DNA of 64,000 nt from Nyssa sinensis (GCA_008638375.1 CM018036.1:5890392-5954391), one strand, 5' to 3'. Shown: positions 35,301 through 49,624, counted from the first letter of the stretch. Notes: generated from the letters alone by a model not told the origin. Numbers and translations are program-made.

Positions 35301-37877
35301 TCCAGAACTTGCGCCTTTCCTTGCTATGGCCTTCCCCTTGCGCTTTTTACCTTTCTAAGATTGAGATAAATAAAGACAAAAGCAAAAACAAAAAACCAAA
35401 TAAAAAAAATCAGCAATGACAATGAAATATGCATGCATTACCAAAGAAAAAGAAAACAAAAATGTCTGACCTGTTCCTTGTCTGCAAGCAAAGTATCAGT
35501 TGTAGCATGTGGAGATTCCAAAAACTCCAATAATTTTGCTGAAAGTTCCTCCTGAAAACAAAAGTTCAAACTAATAAGATGATTGGCATTCTAATATCCT
35601 GCATAAACAATAGATATATCATTTAGCGACACTAACCTTTAAAGTGGCTTTGTTGATTGGAATATTGAGGACATCACAAAAGTCCAACAGTTTTTCTTTA
35701 ACACATTTATCAAGCTTCTCCTTAACTTTTGCCCTCTTTTTTTCCTGCTGAAGAGATGTAAAGCAACTAATGGATAAAGGTATTGGGCTACAAATTATTG
35801 AAGCATGAACTAAATCCCTTCTTCACCACGTGCAATTCTGTATGTATTGATGCATATATGCTTGTACATAAATATGAGGGGGGGGGGGGGGGAGAGAGAG
35901 AGAGAGAGAGAGAGAAGAGAAGAGAAGATAAAACACAAAAAGGAGATAAATTCTGAAATAAAAAGAACCTCCAAAAAACTAATCTAAATACCTCGTTTTC
36001 AACCCACACAAAGCCAGAAAATTGGCTTATATTTCTCTTCAAAATTTGTGTCTGCGAAAGAAAACAACCACAATTAACAGCAGAAGACAATCATGGGTCA
36101 CCATTAAGTTCTTGAAAATTTTAAAAAGATGACAGCATAACGAGGGACTGTAATGTGAAAACATTTTCAAATGAACCAAACTGTGAAATCAGACCAACTG
36201 GATTATCAAAAGCATCAAGAGGAAAAAGTTTACCTTTGTTTTCTTTCCAAAAAGAATACTGTGAAGTATCTGTAGGTTGTCATCAGGTTTTCTCTTGGAC
36301 AACTTGAAGGCCACTGAAACAGTTCATAAAATCAGACTAAGAAAAGGCAAATCTGCTGTGACAAGAAAGTTGAATAAAACGTAAACTAAACCAGTAATAG
36401 ATAAGTAAATGCAAGACAAGCACTGCTGGAAAGTTCTGCAACTGAATGTGCATCCCAAGCATAAAAAATCTTGTGAAGAATAAAGCTCCATAAGGACACC
36501 AGTAACCACCACATAGAAGTAAACTTTCCAATTACATAACAAATGAAAGCGGATGGATTCAATCGTGGTCCTCAGTGCAAAATTTAGCAGGGAAATTACT
36601 TCTGCAGTTCTACAGCAAGTACAGCTCTGTGAGGTTTAATCTGACACTCGACCTTATGAGAACCAATACTTACAATAGGTGATACATGAGAAGTTTTAAA
36701 AGATGTACATAGGATTTTCTGTGTTTCCAAGCAATTCCTGCACTGGAGCAGTAAGAGCTGAAGTAGTTGGATGTTGCCACGTCCTCAGGGCATTGCAATT
36801 CACTGTGTTAATACAAATAGGGGATACATCTTCCAAAGTTTGAAAGTGAAGCCCAATATCATAATAAAGTTCAGAGGTGGTATGACTGTAATAAATATAT
36901 TATGCAAATCTTCCCAACAATTGATTTTCTTGACATTTTTTTAGGAGGCTTGTACAGCTGGAATGATTTTTCATGGAGAAATGAACAGGACAAGACACCA
37001 CAGCACTATGTTCAATCAAATAACGTAAGGGAGCGCAAAATTTATCAAGTAACTGCCCAGACCCTGCAGTAATGGGAGATTAGTGAACTGGGCTAGCCCT
37101 AGAATTTATCAAGGAATTGCCAATCGTAAATTGGAGATTAATATAATTGATATATATCCATGACACCTTGCATTTTTGTTTAATCAAGGGTTGAAATAAT
37201 TTGTTTGTGAGATCATATCAATCAATTCAATTAATTTGTGGAAACAGTTCTCCAATGTTACTGTTAAAGAATACTTGCAAAGAAAATGACTGAGACATAC
37301 CATTTGGAATGTCCTTAAGCTGTGTGCCTTGACCCTGCAATTGAAGAAAATTTAAAATGAGAAAAAGTAACAAATGACTGTCAAATAGTTATGATAAAGA
37401 ATGTACATATAAATGTAAGCTTTACGTTTATACCTTCTCAATTGAAAATCCTTTTGTCGCAGAAGCTCTGCCAGTTGAAGGTTCTGAGTACCGCTCAACA
37501 GTCTTCCTCTCCCTAGTCGGCCTCTCACTTGGCGTGACTGGCTCTATAGGGCTGGACTCGCTTTTCACTTTCTTCTCAGATGTTGAATCTTTTGCCACTT
37601 TTTTCGAACCTCCCACGAATTTCTTTCGAACTCTCTTCGCTTTCTTGATTCCTTCACCTTCCTGCTTACTCTCTTCAGGTTTCTCTTCAGACTCTTCCTT
37701 TTCTTGCGAAACCTCCATCTCTGCTATTTCCGAATCTCCTCTTTCTTTATCTTCTGCTTCTTTTTCTACCTCTTCCTCTTCTTTGTCCTCTACTATCTCT
37801 TCTTCTTTCACTTCACCTTTCTCTTCGACATTAGCTATGTCTTCTTGTTTATTCTCTTCTAGGGTTTCGGACGCCAT
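29302..37877 (-). CDS. DEK-domain chromatin-associated protein
   Basis: Eleven coding exons: 37877-37434, 37334-37301, 36313-36234, 36051-35992, 35744-35637, 35551-35471, 35354-35274, 30860-30325, 29770-29667, 29579-29549, 29466-29302, all with GT-AG borders. With two frame corrections the protein has 573 residues. Order: acidic Glu/Lys N-terminus (1-110), PTRERKTVERYS, a DEK/SAP-like core (about 145-270; LSKRKPDDNLQILHSILFGK, FSGFVWVENE, EKLLDFCDVLNIPINKATLK), a Lys/Ser-rich linker, then the DEK C-terminal helical domain (about 480-545; DILKEVDFNT, SDILRQLGKHFGLDL) and an acidic tail. Plant DEK proteins (DEK3 in Arabidopsis) bind histones, DNA and topoisomerase 1B and influence nucleosome occupancy. 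As read, exon 8 meets TGA at 30644-30642 (368 residues) and exon 11 is shifted near 29411-29416. Intron 7 is 4.4 kb and holds a tandem duplication. Confidence 0.9.
32651..33494. repeat. Two tandem units of about 424 bp in DEK intron 7
   Basis: TTAACAATTACCCAAAAAAA opens at 32651 and again at 33075. Both units continue through GATCAATCTGACCAAGCCCA, CAGCTTTCACCTAAGATTGG and GTCTGAGGGAAAGCATGG and end GATACTGAACTGATAATT. The unit has a poly-G/T patch that differs in length between copies. No coding potential. Confidence 0.88.
34564..34587. repeat. (GA)n microsatellite in DEK intron 7
   Basis: About 12 uninterrupted GA repeats. Confidence 0.9.
35878..35915. repeat. Poly-G then (GA)n tract in DEK intron 4
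   Basis: Fifteen G bases run directly into about eleven GA repeats, a 38-base all-purine tract 76 bases from the DEK exon 4 donor. It is C-rich then TC-rich in the transcript. Confidence 0.9.
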
Positions 37878-37934
37878 GGAAATGAACAAAGAGAATAGAT
37901 ATGTAAGATAGTAAGGAAATCCCTAAGCTTGGAA

Positions 37935-40730
37935 TCCTCGAAACCCTAGAGATCGGTGCGAGTGATCAGCGGGGCGCTGACGCATGGATTCTTGGAAGTG
38001 AGAATTGGGACGAAGCGTTGTCTTTATGGAGAGAAAGGTAGCGATCGTTGTACCGGAGAGTTGTGGTGTGGAGTGGAGTGGAGGGGTTTGGCAGTACCAG
38101 AGAGAGAGAGAAGGGGCTTAACGCTTGAGGGCGAGATGGAATCAAAATTTTGGGGCAAATATGGTTATGGGCGGGCTGATTTGGTGGGGGTTTCAAAATT
38201 TCATGCCAAAATTATTAGCGGGCTTCGTACTTTGTGTCCTCCTCCCGGCAAACAAATCAATCATCAATTATTCAAAAACGCATGCTTGCTTTAATTCCCT
38301 GTGATTTTTATCTTTTCTTTATTTATTCAGTTCATCAATGTAGAAAAATTATTTGTTGCTCCACGTTTAATGCAGCTGAGACCATGCTCTCCACACGTTG
38401 ACTCACGGTTCCATTTGTAACACTATACTATATGTTATATATGCGTGTGTGTGTGTGTGAGAATTATTATTTAATTATTAAAATTATTAAATAATTTAGT
38501 ACTTGATTATACGAGTAATTGATCCATAAATTAAATTTAATTATGTATTAATATGGTAATTCATTAATTCAAGTATATTACACCTTAGATAAATAAAAAT
38601 AATCTCCTTAGCATATGAGTTTGTATAAGATATTATTCAATAAATAAAATAATTATTTTAATAAATAAATTATATTAAATCTTAAACACAATGCCACATC
38701 AGATGTTAAGTTGAATGCCCTTTTTAGATGTTCTTTGAGAAAAAAGGGTTCTGAAATTAGGGGAAAAGTATAGTAGCACAAATAAATTATGTATTACAAA
38801 GGTGATATTAGTGTATATTTATTTCTCTTTTACTCTTTTCTCGCATCTCTCTTTCTAAACACAGCTCCGCGGGCCTATCTAGTTCACTCCATAATTGAAT
38901 CAAACAATAAACCGGTGAAAATATCGAATCACGGTTCACTAGTTTAACCGGTTCAACTAATTTTATAATTAATATATTAAAAATATACATAAATATATAA
39001 AATTTAAAAAATAATAAAAAATATATATATTTTTTATTATCTAGTGATAAATAACAAAATATAAGCATAATTATTAAAATTATCTTTATGTATAAGTTTT
39101 ATATATTTGTATACAAAATAAAAATACATGCAACAACAATATCTTATTTTATACAAAATTTCATCATTTAATCGTCAAATATAGAAAAATTTGTGAAAAA
39201 AAAAAAAATTGTAAGTAATAAAAAGACAAAAAAATGATTCAACTAATTTTTTTTTTATTATTTAACAAAAATGATATATTAATCAATAACTATGATAAGA
39301 TATGCCCGTGAAAGACTTATGTCCCATCACGCATAATGCCTATCATGGGAGATTCACCTGGAGAGCCACCATGCGAAAAAAGTAGTATTTAAAGTGATAC
39401 AAACAAGAAGCATACTTAGCATTATTAATTTCAAAAAAATATATTCCAAATAATGAAGTAAAATCACATTAATTATTTGATTTAAGATATTAATAATAAT
39501 ACATGAATGTCACGTTATTTTGTATAATTTTGAGATAAATATTCAAAAACTATAACATTACTCTACAACACAATAATTGATAGCAATAAAACAAAGTTAT
39601 AAAATTAAATGCCAACCTCATCCATTCATAGATGATATAACTATTATATATAAAAATTTGATATAATTATTATTTTTATCCAGTTATGAGTTTGATTAAA
39701 TTGCTATTCAATGATTTATATTTGAAATACTTGTGTTTTAAACTTATGTAAGATTAATTATATTGGTTGGTTGTAATATGTTAGCGTATTTATTTTATTG
39801 ATCAATTGTAATTCAAATATGGTAATATCCATCGCTTCTTTTCAACAAATAAATAAATTGTATTTTAATATTATTTTTGCTTACATCATAAGCACTTATT
39901 TACAATTATCTTCTCTCTGATTGAGTAATAATAAATAAGTGCATACATGTGTGTAAATATACAAATATAAATACACACACCATCAAACTAAAAATAAAAA
40001 ATAAATCATTACTTGGCATTGGTCTTGTTAACACATGTTATAGGAAGAATAGACTTGAAAACAAAAAACTTAGCTTTTGTAGATACTTGTTTAAATAAAA
40101 AAATGTTTGGTATACATATTTTTGTACACATGTTAAAGTATATATCGAGTAAGGGTTAGGATTTTAACGGTTAGATAATATAAAATTATTGTAATCTTAT
40201 TTTATGAACAGTAAAAAACTTTGCCATTTGCTTTCATAAATGTAAATATACTGTCGAATCACGTAAATTTTTAAATATTTTTTTCTTTTTTTCTAATTTT
40301 TTTTTTTTTATCTAGATTGCATAGATCGTTAATTTTTAACAATAAAAGTTATGATAATTCATGTTAATAAATGGATAAATTTGATATCTTTTTTAGGTGT
40401 GTGTAGCATTTGTTTTGCTTAAAATTGTGAAATAATAGGTTATTTAGATCTTTGACTCTTTTTTTTTTTTAGGTACAATATAAGTTTATTTAAAGCATGG
40501 TGCTATTAAGTGGCAATACAAGTTGGGCTCGGGCCCATTGCTCATTGAATTAGTGAACCGCGGAACAATCTTTTTATCAATTTATTATTCGATTCAATTT
40601 TGATAATTATGATTTTCAATACTTGATTTTTAAACTGTGGTCTCTGTTCTACCATCTTGAGTTTGAAGAGACGGCTAATGTATAATATTATCTTTCCATG
40701 TATAGACCCTGTATATTTCATTGAATATGC

Positions 40731-40761
<31 letters not shown>

Positions 40762-42060
40762 TTAATACGTCATATTCTTTTTTTCTTGCATAGGTCTCAT
40801 ATAATTCTATGAATAGGCTCCTTGGCAGACAGTTTAAATTATGAAATACAATACAATTATTTTCTCATTCTTTGTTCTAATTGGCCGAAATTCTAATTTC
40901 AACTTTCTCACTCCAATTGATATATCATGACTGAAAATAATGACAAACTAAAGGAAATTATTTGATTGAAAATGAAAGAAGAAAACATAGGGGTACTTTA
41001 TTTATCTCTAGTTAGTACCAAAGTCTCATCATTTTTTTTCAAGTCTTAAGGTTTGTTTGGTTGAGCGGTTAGGTCACACGCATTTTGGAGTTCAGTCCGT
41101 ACTTGAATCTTTTAAGAATTGTTTGGTTCGTTGTTTGAAACGCATGATTAGGCTGTGAATGACCCTAAAAATGCGACTACTTTTTTGGCTTTGTTATTTT
41201 GATATATTAATAATATTTTATTGATTTATGTATTTTTATGATAATTTTGATTGAAATTATATTAGGTTTTTATCCTATGCTTATATAAAAATTATGAAAA
41301 AGTATAAATTTAACATGTCGTTGGCATATCTATGTCATATTTTTTAAAAAAATTATGTATCTATATATTTGTGTTGTATTATATTCGTATCCTGTGTCCA
41401 TACACGTGGTTCTCAGCTTCAAACCTATGGTCTCCTAAGGGAAAGCATTTCACCATTCTCTCTAAATCTGGCTCTTGGTCCTCATGCTGCTACTCATGTG
41501 GCTTGGACCCAACCAACCTGCAATTGGGTGGTTTTGGTTAGTATTTTAGTGCTTAGGTTTGGGATTGAGTTGGAAAAATCAACCCTATATTAATTTGAGT
41601 TGGGCTTGGATTAAGTTGTTGAGCACCCAACCAGAGAGTTGTAAATATTTCTTCTCATTATATCCATCAAGAGCCCAGATATATAGAAACCACTTCTCTG
41701 ATCTCTTCTTTCTGACATCATACTAAAGAAAAACCCCCGCATCTTTCTGTTAGTCATCCTTCTACTTTCAAATTCTGTTTCATTACTTTTCTTTTCAACA
41801 TTAAAGGTCACGTAAACCCTAAAAAATTATATTATTTAATATATAATCAGGATAGAAACGGAATACCTTTTTTCATTCTCACTTTGAATTCGTATTAAAT
41901 TTTTATGTTTTTAAAATAAGATTTTTAATTTTAAAAAGCGGAATACGCATTTGAGAAATTATTAATTTTAATTTTTTTAATATTTTATAATTTAAATTAT
42001 CATATTTAAATATATTTTTATAATTTTTAAAAATTTAATTATAAAATTTTTAAAAATTAT
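37935..42060. other. Region between the divergent DEK and RMI1 genes
   Basis: The first 250 bases (37890-38200) are GC-richer and probably hold the DEK promoter, including AAACCCTAG at about 37950. After that the DNA is AT-rich with microsatellites (GT at 38443-38459, CA/TA at 40732-40760). CCGGTT-containing patches near 38880-38955 could be hAT-type remnants, but I could not pair their ends. No gene is seen. Confidence 0.55.
41814..41822 (+). promoter_or_regulatory. Telo-box in the RMI1 upstream region
   Basis: AAACCCTAA lies about 400 bases before the RMI1 start codon. Telo-boxes are common upstream of plant cell-cycle and replication genes. Functional use here is inferred only. Confidence 0.35.
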
Positions 42061-42225
42061 ATCTAATTCACTGTCGAAACCCTTACCTTGCGATAAGCCC
42101 AAAGCTTTCCTGCATATTGGGATAAACGTCGGCCCATCGACAACCACAAGTGGCTCCCTCCCTAAAACAGTTGGAAAATGGACGAAGAAAACTGGAGGGA
42201 AAATCAAAACCAGTGAGAAAAACAA

Positions 42226-45200
42226 ATGCCGAGGAGGCGACTTAGGGTGGTTTGTTCTTCTGATGAAGAAGACGGAGAACGGCAACAACAACTAGAAGAA
42301 GAAGAAGATGATATTGAAGTTGAACTACAAGAACCTAATCTGAATTTCGAAACTGTAACCCTAAATTCTTCAAACCCTAACCCTTCCGAACCTGTCCAGC
42401 TCGAAATCTCCGATGACGATTTCATTGACGTCCCTGACCACTTCACTCCGCCTTCTTCTTCTCCGCCTCCGCCGCCGGTTCTGGACCGGTCCTTTCAATC
42501 ATCTTCGGCCTCGAGAATTAGCAGTACTAACTCCAGTGAAACCTCTGATTGCCCAATAAATGAGTGTCTTGGGAGGCTAGGTTTGAGGTTGCGGAGGGAG
42601 TGGTTGGATTCGTGCATTCGTGGCCTAGAGAGCTCCGTCCCAGGCTTTGCTGGTTTCGATGGTGCCACGAAGGCGAAGCTCTGTTTCGAGCAGTTCTTGC
42701 ACTCAGACATGAATTACTCTGGCTGTGGTGTTCTTCCTGAGAATGTGCACGGCATGCACCTCGTTGATCTTGCTGGCCCGTTCGTCTTGCAGGTATGTGA
42801 TTCATGAGTTCGTGATACCTTTTTCTTGTCATGGCTTTCATGTGGGTGGAATTTAATCAATTTATTGACCTTTTGATTTCGGACATTGAACCACAGTTTA
42901 GATTTAATTCATTTTGCAAAGCTAATAGAAGCCTATTGCAGTTTGGAACTGATTTGTAAATCAAAGTAAACATTCCGAAATAATTGGAGCAAGGAGAATA
43001 GTTACCTATTTAATATCCTTTCAATCTTACTAGTTTCTCCAATTTTCATATTTTCTAAACTTAACTTGGATGTCATTCGATTGGGTATTTTCTTAAACTC
43101 AATCGCACTACAAAGATGGCAATCGGGCATCTTAATTTGCAGGTGTTTTGTGACATTCATTTTGAGCAACTAATTGAAAATGAATATTAACAGAATGGAT
43201 TTGACAGCCCATCATGAAACTGAGAAAACATACATTGCTCATCAATAATTTATAAAGAATGCATGATTAGTTATTTTATTGTTATTTTGTTATCCCTCAC
43301 ACTGTGTTGCATTTTTCCAGGTTGATGAAATTGTAAATATCAGTTGTCCTCTCCGACGCAGGTATCAGAATGCACCCTCTGGGGTTAAGAGGTGCCTCAA
43401 GTTGTCTATGACTGATGGTGTTCAACGTGTGTTTGGCATGGAATACCGTCCTATCAAGGATCTTGAAGTTCTGAATCCTGCCGGGCTGAAGGTTTTTAAG
43501 TTTTCTCTTTTATCTATCTGGTGATTAGTTTGTCCCAACTGGGTTGAATGTCAGGACCTACCTGTTAAAAAAAAAAATCTCACCATAATGTCACTTTAAA
43601 AATTTAACATTTTTAAATGGCCAAACAATGGTTCCTCCTTTGGAAATTCTTGTGCCAAAATATTGACTTAATCATAAGATCATTAGCCATCAAGTTCTGT
43701 TCATTTTTTACTCTGAAGAAAGAGAAATATATTATCAAAGTCTATAGGCTGGATTTATATTAACTATTTGGCAAGGCTATTGATGTGGGTGTTACTATTT
43801 GATACAATTACAGGTATACAACGTCCAAACAATTATCCTTCATAATTATTGAAAGGCGAAATGGGTTTCAGTTCCAAGATACTATTTGAAATGGATACGT
43901 GTGAATGTGAATTAATAATTCGTGGCAAAAGAAAACCTAAAATTTGGAGCATCACACAATCAAATTGATTTTTGGTGCAATAGATATTTTAGACTGTATC
44001 CCTTTAGTTGTGCTTCAATCCGTGGATCTACTTTATTTTTCAGCTAGTTCTTTGCTTGCCACAAGCAGAAAAAAACATTTATCTCTTTTCCTTGTGTAGT
44101 AGACTTGTGTATTATGACTTTATGTTATTTATATCTTGAAAATTAATACAGATTATTGTTGCATTTTCTAGGTTGCTATTTGTAATGTAAATATAAGGCA
44201 TGGGCTTCTAATGTTAGTCCCTGAAGTTTTTGAAGTTTTAGGAGGATTGGTTGAGGAGTTGGAAGCAGCACGACAGAGACTTGTTCACGAAGTAAATAAA
44301 CCACCAAGAGGAAAAAGGTATTTGTAGGGGCCAATAGTGTCTTTAGTCCTTACCTAGTTGAGTCTAAAAATAAAAAAATACCATTTTCTCATGTTGAATC
44401 AGCTAATAGACTTTGTTTTTATTTTAAATTGGAGGTGCTGTTGAAATGCGAAACTTGATTACCTTCTGTCCTTAATGTATCTCCTTATCTTGTCGTGAAA
44501 GAAAAATAATATGATTATAATTGAAAGTTGAGATAGTTAGATTCTTTAGATGCAACCTAATTTTCTATCTTTGTCATTAACTTATATATTCATTCAACTT
44601 TCTTGTACTTGGGAGTTGGGAATGTGATATGATCCATGATATGTTGTCAATGGATGAAATCTATAACTATGTATGGAGTCATTGGCGTTGGGAGTACTGC
44701 TCATAAACTTTTGTTGGTCATTGCTGATTTATTTCTTGGAATTGCTTTGGTTACTGATGTAATCGATGAGCCTGAAGGTTTTGTTAACATGCAAATGTTG
44801 ATCTCTTCTTCATCGATGAGTTGACCTCCTCTTATCCTATACCAGAACCAGGGCAGGAGTGGTTCCTTCTTTAGCAGCCAGAGCTACTCTCGCTGCATGG
44901 CCACCAGGGCATGTCAGTGTTCCAGGGTGCACCAATGATTCCATACCACAAGCTGCAACTCCTTTTCAGTCAGATGACCCAGGTTCTTGTTTCATTCCAG
45001 GCTCATAAAACTTATCTACAATTGCACGAGCTCTAGAGATGAAAGTATTAATTATGCATAATAATGGTTGTATATGGTCTGATGGTGCTATCACGAAGAG
45101 TGTATGGCTCTTTAACATATTATTCATTTTAATGGAACTGGGAATTATGGGACCTTTTTTTTATTTTAGGGAGAAGCTGCAGATCAAGTTATCTATTGAA

Positions 45201-48200
45201 ATAGATGAAAGCCCTAGGATTGTTATATTTGTCTGAAACATTGCAATTTCTAGACACTATCTTCCCTGAACATTACTTTTCAGGAAGAAACAATTTTGAA
45301 CATTGAAAAATAATTTGACTATACGATTGTAAATTCTGTCTCTTTATATGCACCTTGTTTTCACTTGTTGCAGTTGGATCTTAGTTGTTGTAATTCTTTT
45401 TTATCTCCTCAGGGTAGTACTGCAATCCACATGATCATAAAATATAGTTATGTGCACCATAGTTACAGTTGGGTATAGTTCAATGTTTTATGATATTTTC
45501 TTACATAGAAATTTTACAAACATAATCCTAATATTTCTCTAAAGCCTTTTAAATTTTTTATTATCTCTTTTGGAGGATTTTTGAATGTCTTTGTCTTACT
45601 GATTGCTTTTTGTTTGTGATTTTGTTGCTTGGCCTATTCTCGACAGTGCCATGAATCTGATACTTTGTCTCTCTTTGTTTTATTCACATTAAAAGGATAC
45701 ATGTTGCTTGATGCTTATAAAAATTAGAGTTAAATTAGATAACCATTGATGAAGAAAGGTTATATGACTTAGAAGTTAGGAATTGAAGCTTGGAACTGGA
45801 TACTTCTTTGATATATTTACTAATTTCACATTTTAGTCTGTAGTCAGATTAAGTAATACGTACTCCTTTCATCATGTCAAGCCTACAACATTCTTTCACT
45901 ACATGGATTCCCAGTCTAGACAATATTCAAGATCTTTTCCAACAACCTATGTCTTATTTATGATTTTTTTTTTTTGTTGTTGAAATAATGGCCTGTTGTT
46001 TCCATTCTATTTAAAAAGAAAAATTGGTAGTCTTAATATAGATTATATAACACGATACATAGTTTTATTTGTGTGTTTGAGGATATGATATTATAAATGA
46101 TTTTATTTGTCTATTTGGGATCCCATATTATATCATTTTCTAATTGGGATTTGGGAACGAAGTGCATGCTCTACCTCATCAAGAAATTAAGATTAAATTC
46201 AGGACAAATATAAAAAAATTGTCATGTCATTTTATTTCAAGGGTCTTTATTTGGCTTGCATCTGTGTACTGTAGGTACTGCATCTGGTATCTCTACCAGT
46301 GAACGGACTATAGAAGAGGTTTCTGTTCCCATTGCCAGAGAAAATGCTGAACGTAATCCTGCGTCTGCTGCTGCTTCGAATGTTGAGGGCATTCATATGG
46401 TTGATGAAATGGAACACCCATTCATTTTAGGTGGAGATCGAGAAACCCCTTTCACTTATTTAGCTAGTTTGTCGGCTAAGTGGGCTGCCATCAAGGACGA
46501 AGCTCCTAATGTTCAAGGAAAAATTAAGGTATGTATAACGTTCAAGGAAAAATTCAGGTATGTATGTGTATTTATTTTAATCCTTTAATCAGATGATTTT
46601 AACTCTGTTTTGCCATTACATGCTAAAACTGCATTGAGCTGTCAAAACATATGTCTCAAAGTTTGCTTAACGAAGCCTCGTCTCAACAATTGGGAATCTG
46701 TGATCTGAATCTTGTTTTGCCACTCTATCATCTAAGGCCAAATCTAACAAATGCAAGATTGCATGGCCCATTGCCCAACCAATGTCAACTTTAGTTTAGA
46801 GAACATTAAAATATGCTTTGCCCTTTGCCCGGATCCCAGACCCTGCAATGGCGGGAGTCTCGTGCTCCGGGTTTGCCCTTTGCCCTTTTTTATAATTGCA
46901 AAAATTGTGCAGTAATTCACTCACTGTCGACAAAAAAGATGGTTTGAAATGCACCATTTGATTTTGTTCCCATTTAAAATCGAGCACTGGACACTAATAT
47001 GTGTGGACCTACTATCTGACAAGACTTAGTTAGTCAAATGCATTAAAACTTGTTTGCTTGGATGAACTTTTGCCATCTAATTAGTATATTTTTTCACATC
47101 ATTGTTTTTTGGCCTTTTTTAACCACATCATAGGAGTAGCACCTCATGAATTTTACTAACTCGTAGGCCACAATGTATTTTGCGCTACTATAGACTTTTT
47201 TTTTGTCTGTGCGCGCAGGTGCACTTCATTTTGGCTTAGATGCATAAACATCCTTCAAATCTATGAAGATATGGTGATACATTTATTAATGAAATCTACT
47301 ATTCTACTGTTTATAAATGAAGGAAAGAGACCACAAAATTGAGGCACATTTCCAAATGTAACATACAATTCTGAGTTGAGTGCTATTATCTTTATTTTCA
47401 TAAGCATTTTTCTCTTTCTAACTTGTGATATAATTTCTATCATGTTTTATAACCTTCAGATTTTAATACAACCTTTTGTTCTAGAACTGATTTCTAGATA
47501 TTCCAGTTGGTAGTTATACAATTTCTGTTATAGAAAATACCTACGTGCAATGTAGGATAGGCTTCTTAAGATAATATATTATCTATTTTGGTAGTGGAAA
47601 CATGAAGTTACCCTTGTAAAATTTATCTTTTGGTGTTATTAAGTATGTCATGTGAATGCAAATTCGTAGTGCTTTTTGACTGGCGTGAAGGGGTTTCAAT
47701 TTAAGCAAAGGACTACATTTGAGCTTCGGGTTTATGTTGACGATGGTAGCCTCATTTCTGAGATCATCATTGATCACAATGTGAGTTTAAATTGGATTTA
47801 GATGCATTGATGATGAAAGTTTGTTAGAACCTACTGCATTGGCTAATTGTTCTACTCTTCAGGTTGTACACAAAGGAATAGGCCATTCTCCTGAGGAGGT
47901 GACTGCTGCTCTTGCTTCTTCAGACGCGAAAAGAGTTAGTGATATGAAGGAGACATTGAAGCGGTTCCAATTTTTCTTGGTGAATTTTGAGGTAATATAT
48001 TGTTCAGCTTTTATTAGCTTTCAGCAGTGCTTGATGTTTTGAGTATTTTCATTTTTAAGGGAGAATTTTGTGAATGCTTTGCAATGGTCTATTAAGCTTT
48101 TATATCTGAGGATGAATTATTGACCCAGTTATGTTGTTTCCAGGGTACGATGCTTGTGCAGATAAATGAAACCTCTCCTTTCCCAATTGCCATTGAAATG

Positions 48201-48314
48201 AACGAGGGCTGCCCTGGATCTGATGCCTGGTTGCTTCTGAGAAGACTGAAGTCCTCTAATTCTGCTCAACCACCGCCGCATCCCCGCTTGGATCCCATCA
48301 ACTTATCCCCTTGA
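42226..48314 (+). CDS. RMI1: RMI1, OB-fold subunit of the RecQ helicase/topoisomerase 3 complex
   Basis: Eight coding exons: 42226-42792, 43321-43491, 44172-44317, 44846-44982, 46275-46528, 47670-47780, 47863-47991 and 48144-48314. They join in frame to 561 residues with GT-AG borders. After an acidic, Pro/Ser-rich start come the DUF1767 helical region (about 95-185; LGLRLRREWLDSCI) and the first OB fold (about 185-275; LVDLAGPFVLQVDEI, GVQRVFGMEYRPIKDLEVL, GLLMLVPEVFEVLGG). A loose linker leads to a second OB fold (about 397-550; TPFTYLASLSAKW, GFQFKQRTTFELRVYVDDGS, PGSDAWLLLRRL). RMI1 works in the nucleus with Top3-alpha and RecQ4-type helicases to dissolve double Holliday junctions, limiting crossovers and needed in plant meiosis. 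The gene reads intact. Confidence 0.95.
46790..46880. repeat. SINE-like tail fragment in RMI1 intron 5
   Basis: GACCCTGCAATGGCGGGAG then CTCGTGCTCCGGGTTTGCCC resembles the widespread plant SINE/tRNA-derived block with ...GCGGGAGCCTNGTGCACCGGG.... A similar but weaker patch, GACCCTGCAGTAATGGGAG, lies at about 37065. Ends are not definable. Confidence 0.35.
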
Positions 48315-49114
48315 CTAAATTGACAGACATGCTGTTTCTTGTGTTTTAGTAAAGAAGTCAAATGGGTGATGAAATGCTAATTACCACCTCACTCATGGTT
48401 CACTGAAGGATGAATCAGTATGACTTCAAATTTTGAATCACAGCCTGAGTCAGAAGTACATCAATTCATAATGATGAAAATTTTCTCTCGGACATGGCTG
48501 GTCACACGAGGCTTCTATTTGAGTTGATTGAAGATGTATTAAACTTAATTGGAGATGGTGAAATTTTGATGGAAGCTAGCAGTGCATTCTATTGTATCAT
48601 CATTTGATTTCCCGGGACGTCTGGATGGCTTGTTGATTGGCATATGGCTTTGGTTAAAATTCTTGAAGATCTAGGTCAAACGGATTAATGTATCAAAGTT
48701 TAATCAAACATGGAAGTGATTAAGGTGAACCTGAAAGCCAAGCCTCGAGATCTGCTTGTAGGAGTCCTGAAGTTGGCAGAAAACTCTCTCTACATTAATT
48801 GAATTGATTCAACACCAGATTGTATAGAAACAGAACCATATTCTGTTTATGAGGAATTTGTTTTCAACTGTATTAAGTCAAAATTTTGAATTATTTATAA
48901 TGCAAATCTGTACATTGTTCGCATTTATGACTGGTGAGTGCTGCTAACTCAAAATCAAGCAATTATTACTCTATTGTAAGATATTAATACAATTTCATAT
49001 CCTCCCCACCATCCAAACCCCCAAATCACCATACCAAATTTCCTGCTGGCTGCATTTGATGCATTCAAATTACATGGCCCCAAAATCAAAATTATGACTT
49101 CACCTTATTTCAGA

Positions 49115-49150
<36 letters not shown>

Positions 49151-49270
49151 GGTGACCCCACTTTGCCACTTAGTTGATGAAATCAACTTTCATGGGACAA
49201 CGCCTAATGCTTCAACATTTATAATTCAAATTTAGTCTTCGAAATTTGTTTAGAGATATATAGAAATACA
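48315..49270. other. RMI1 3' UTR and convergent intergenic DNA
   Basis: About 650 bases of moderately AT-rich DNA follow the stop, probably 3' UTR, then a TA microsatellite (about 49118-49146). No gene is seen before the HVA22 3' end. Confidence 0.5.
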
Positions 49271-49624
49271 CACTACATGTATAGGTTTAATAATTTTGAG
49301 AAAGGTGATGCCACTTTCGTTAAAATCAAGATGATAGTAACTTTGTTCCTAATTTCCTTCAATATAGGCCCACGCCGATTACAAATACACGCAAAGTCGT
49401 CACACTTATCAAAAAGATAATCATTGCAAACAGTTAATGGATGATAATCAAAGACTTCATAGGCAATTTCCAAAGCTTCACACTTGAACACAGAACTTGA
49501 ACAAACAGTAAAGATTGATACATTGTGTGAAAATGAAGGAAAGGAAAGGAAAAACAAAAGACGAATAGTAACCAGAAGATTTACATGCACGAAGTCTGCA
49601 GAAAAAAGTATATGCCTTGCTTCA

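Noticed and set aside
38870..40650. CCGGTT and GGTTCA patches at 38.9 kb and 40.55 kb as ends of one hAT element
   Set aside because: The ends do not form clear inverted repeats and no 8-bp duplication is visible.
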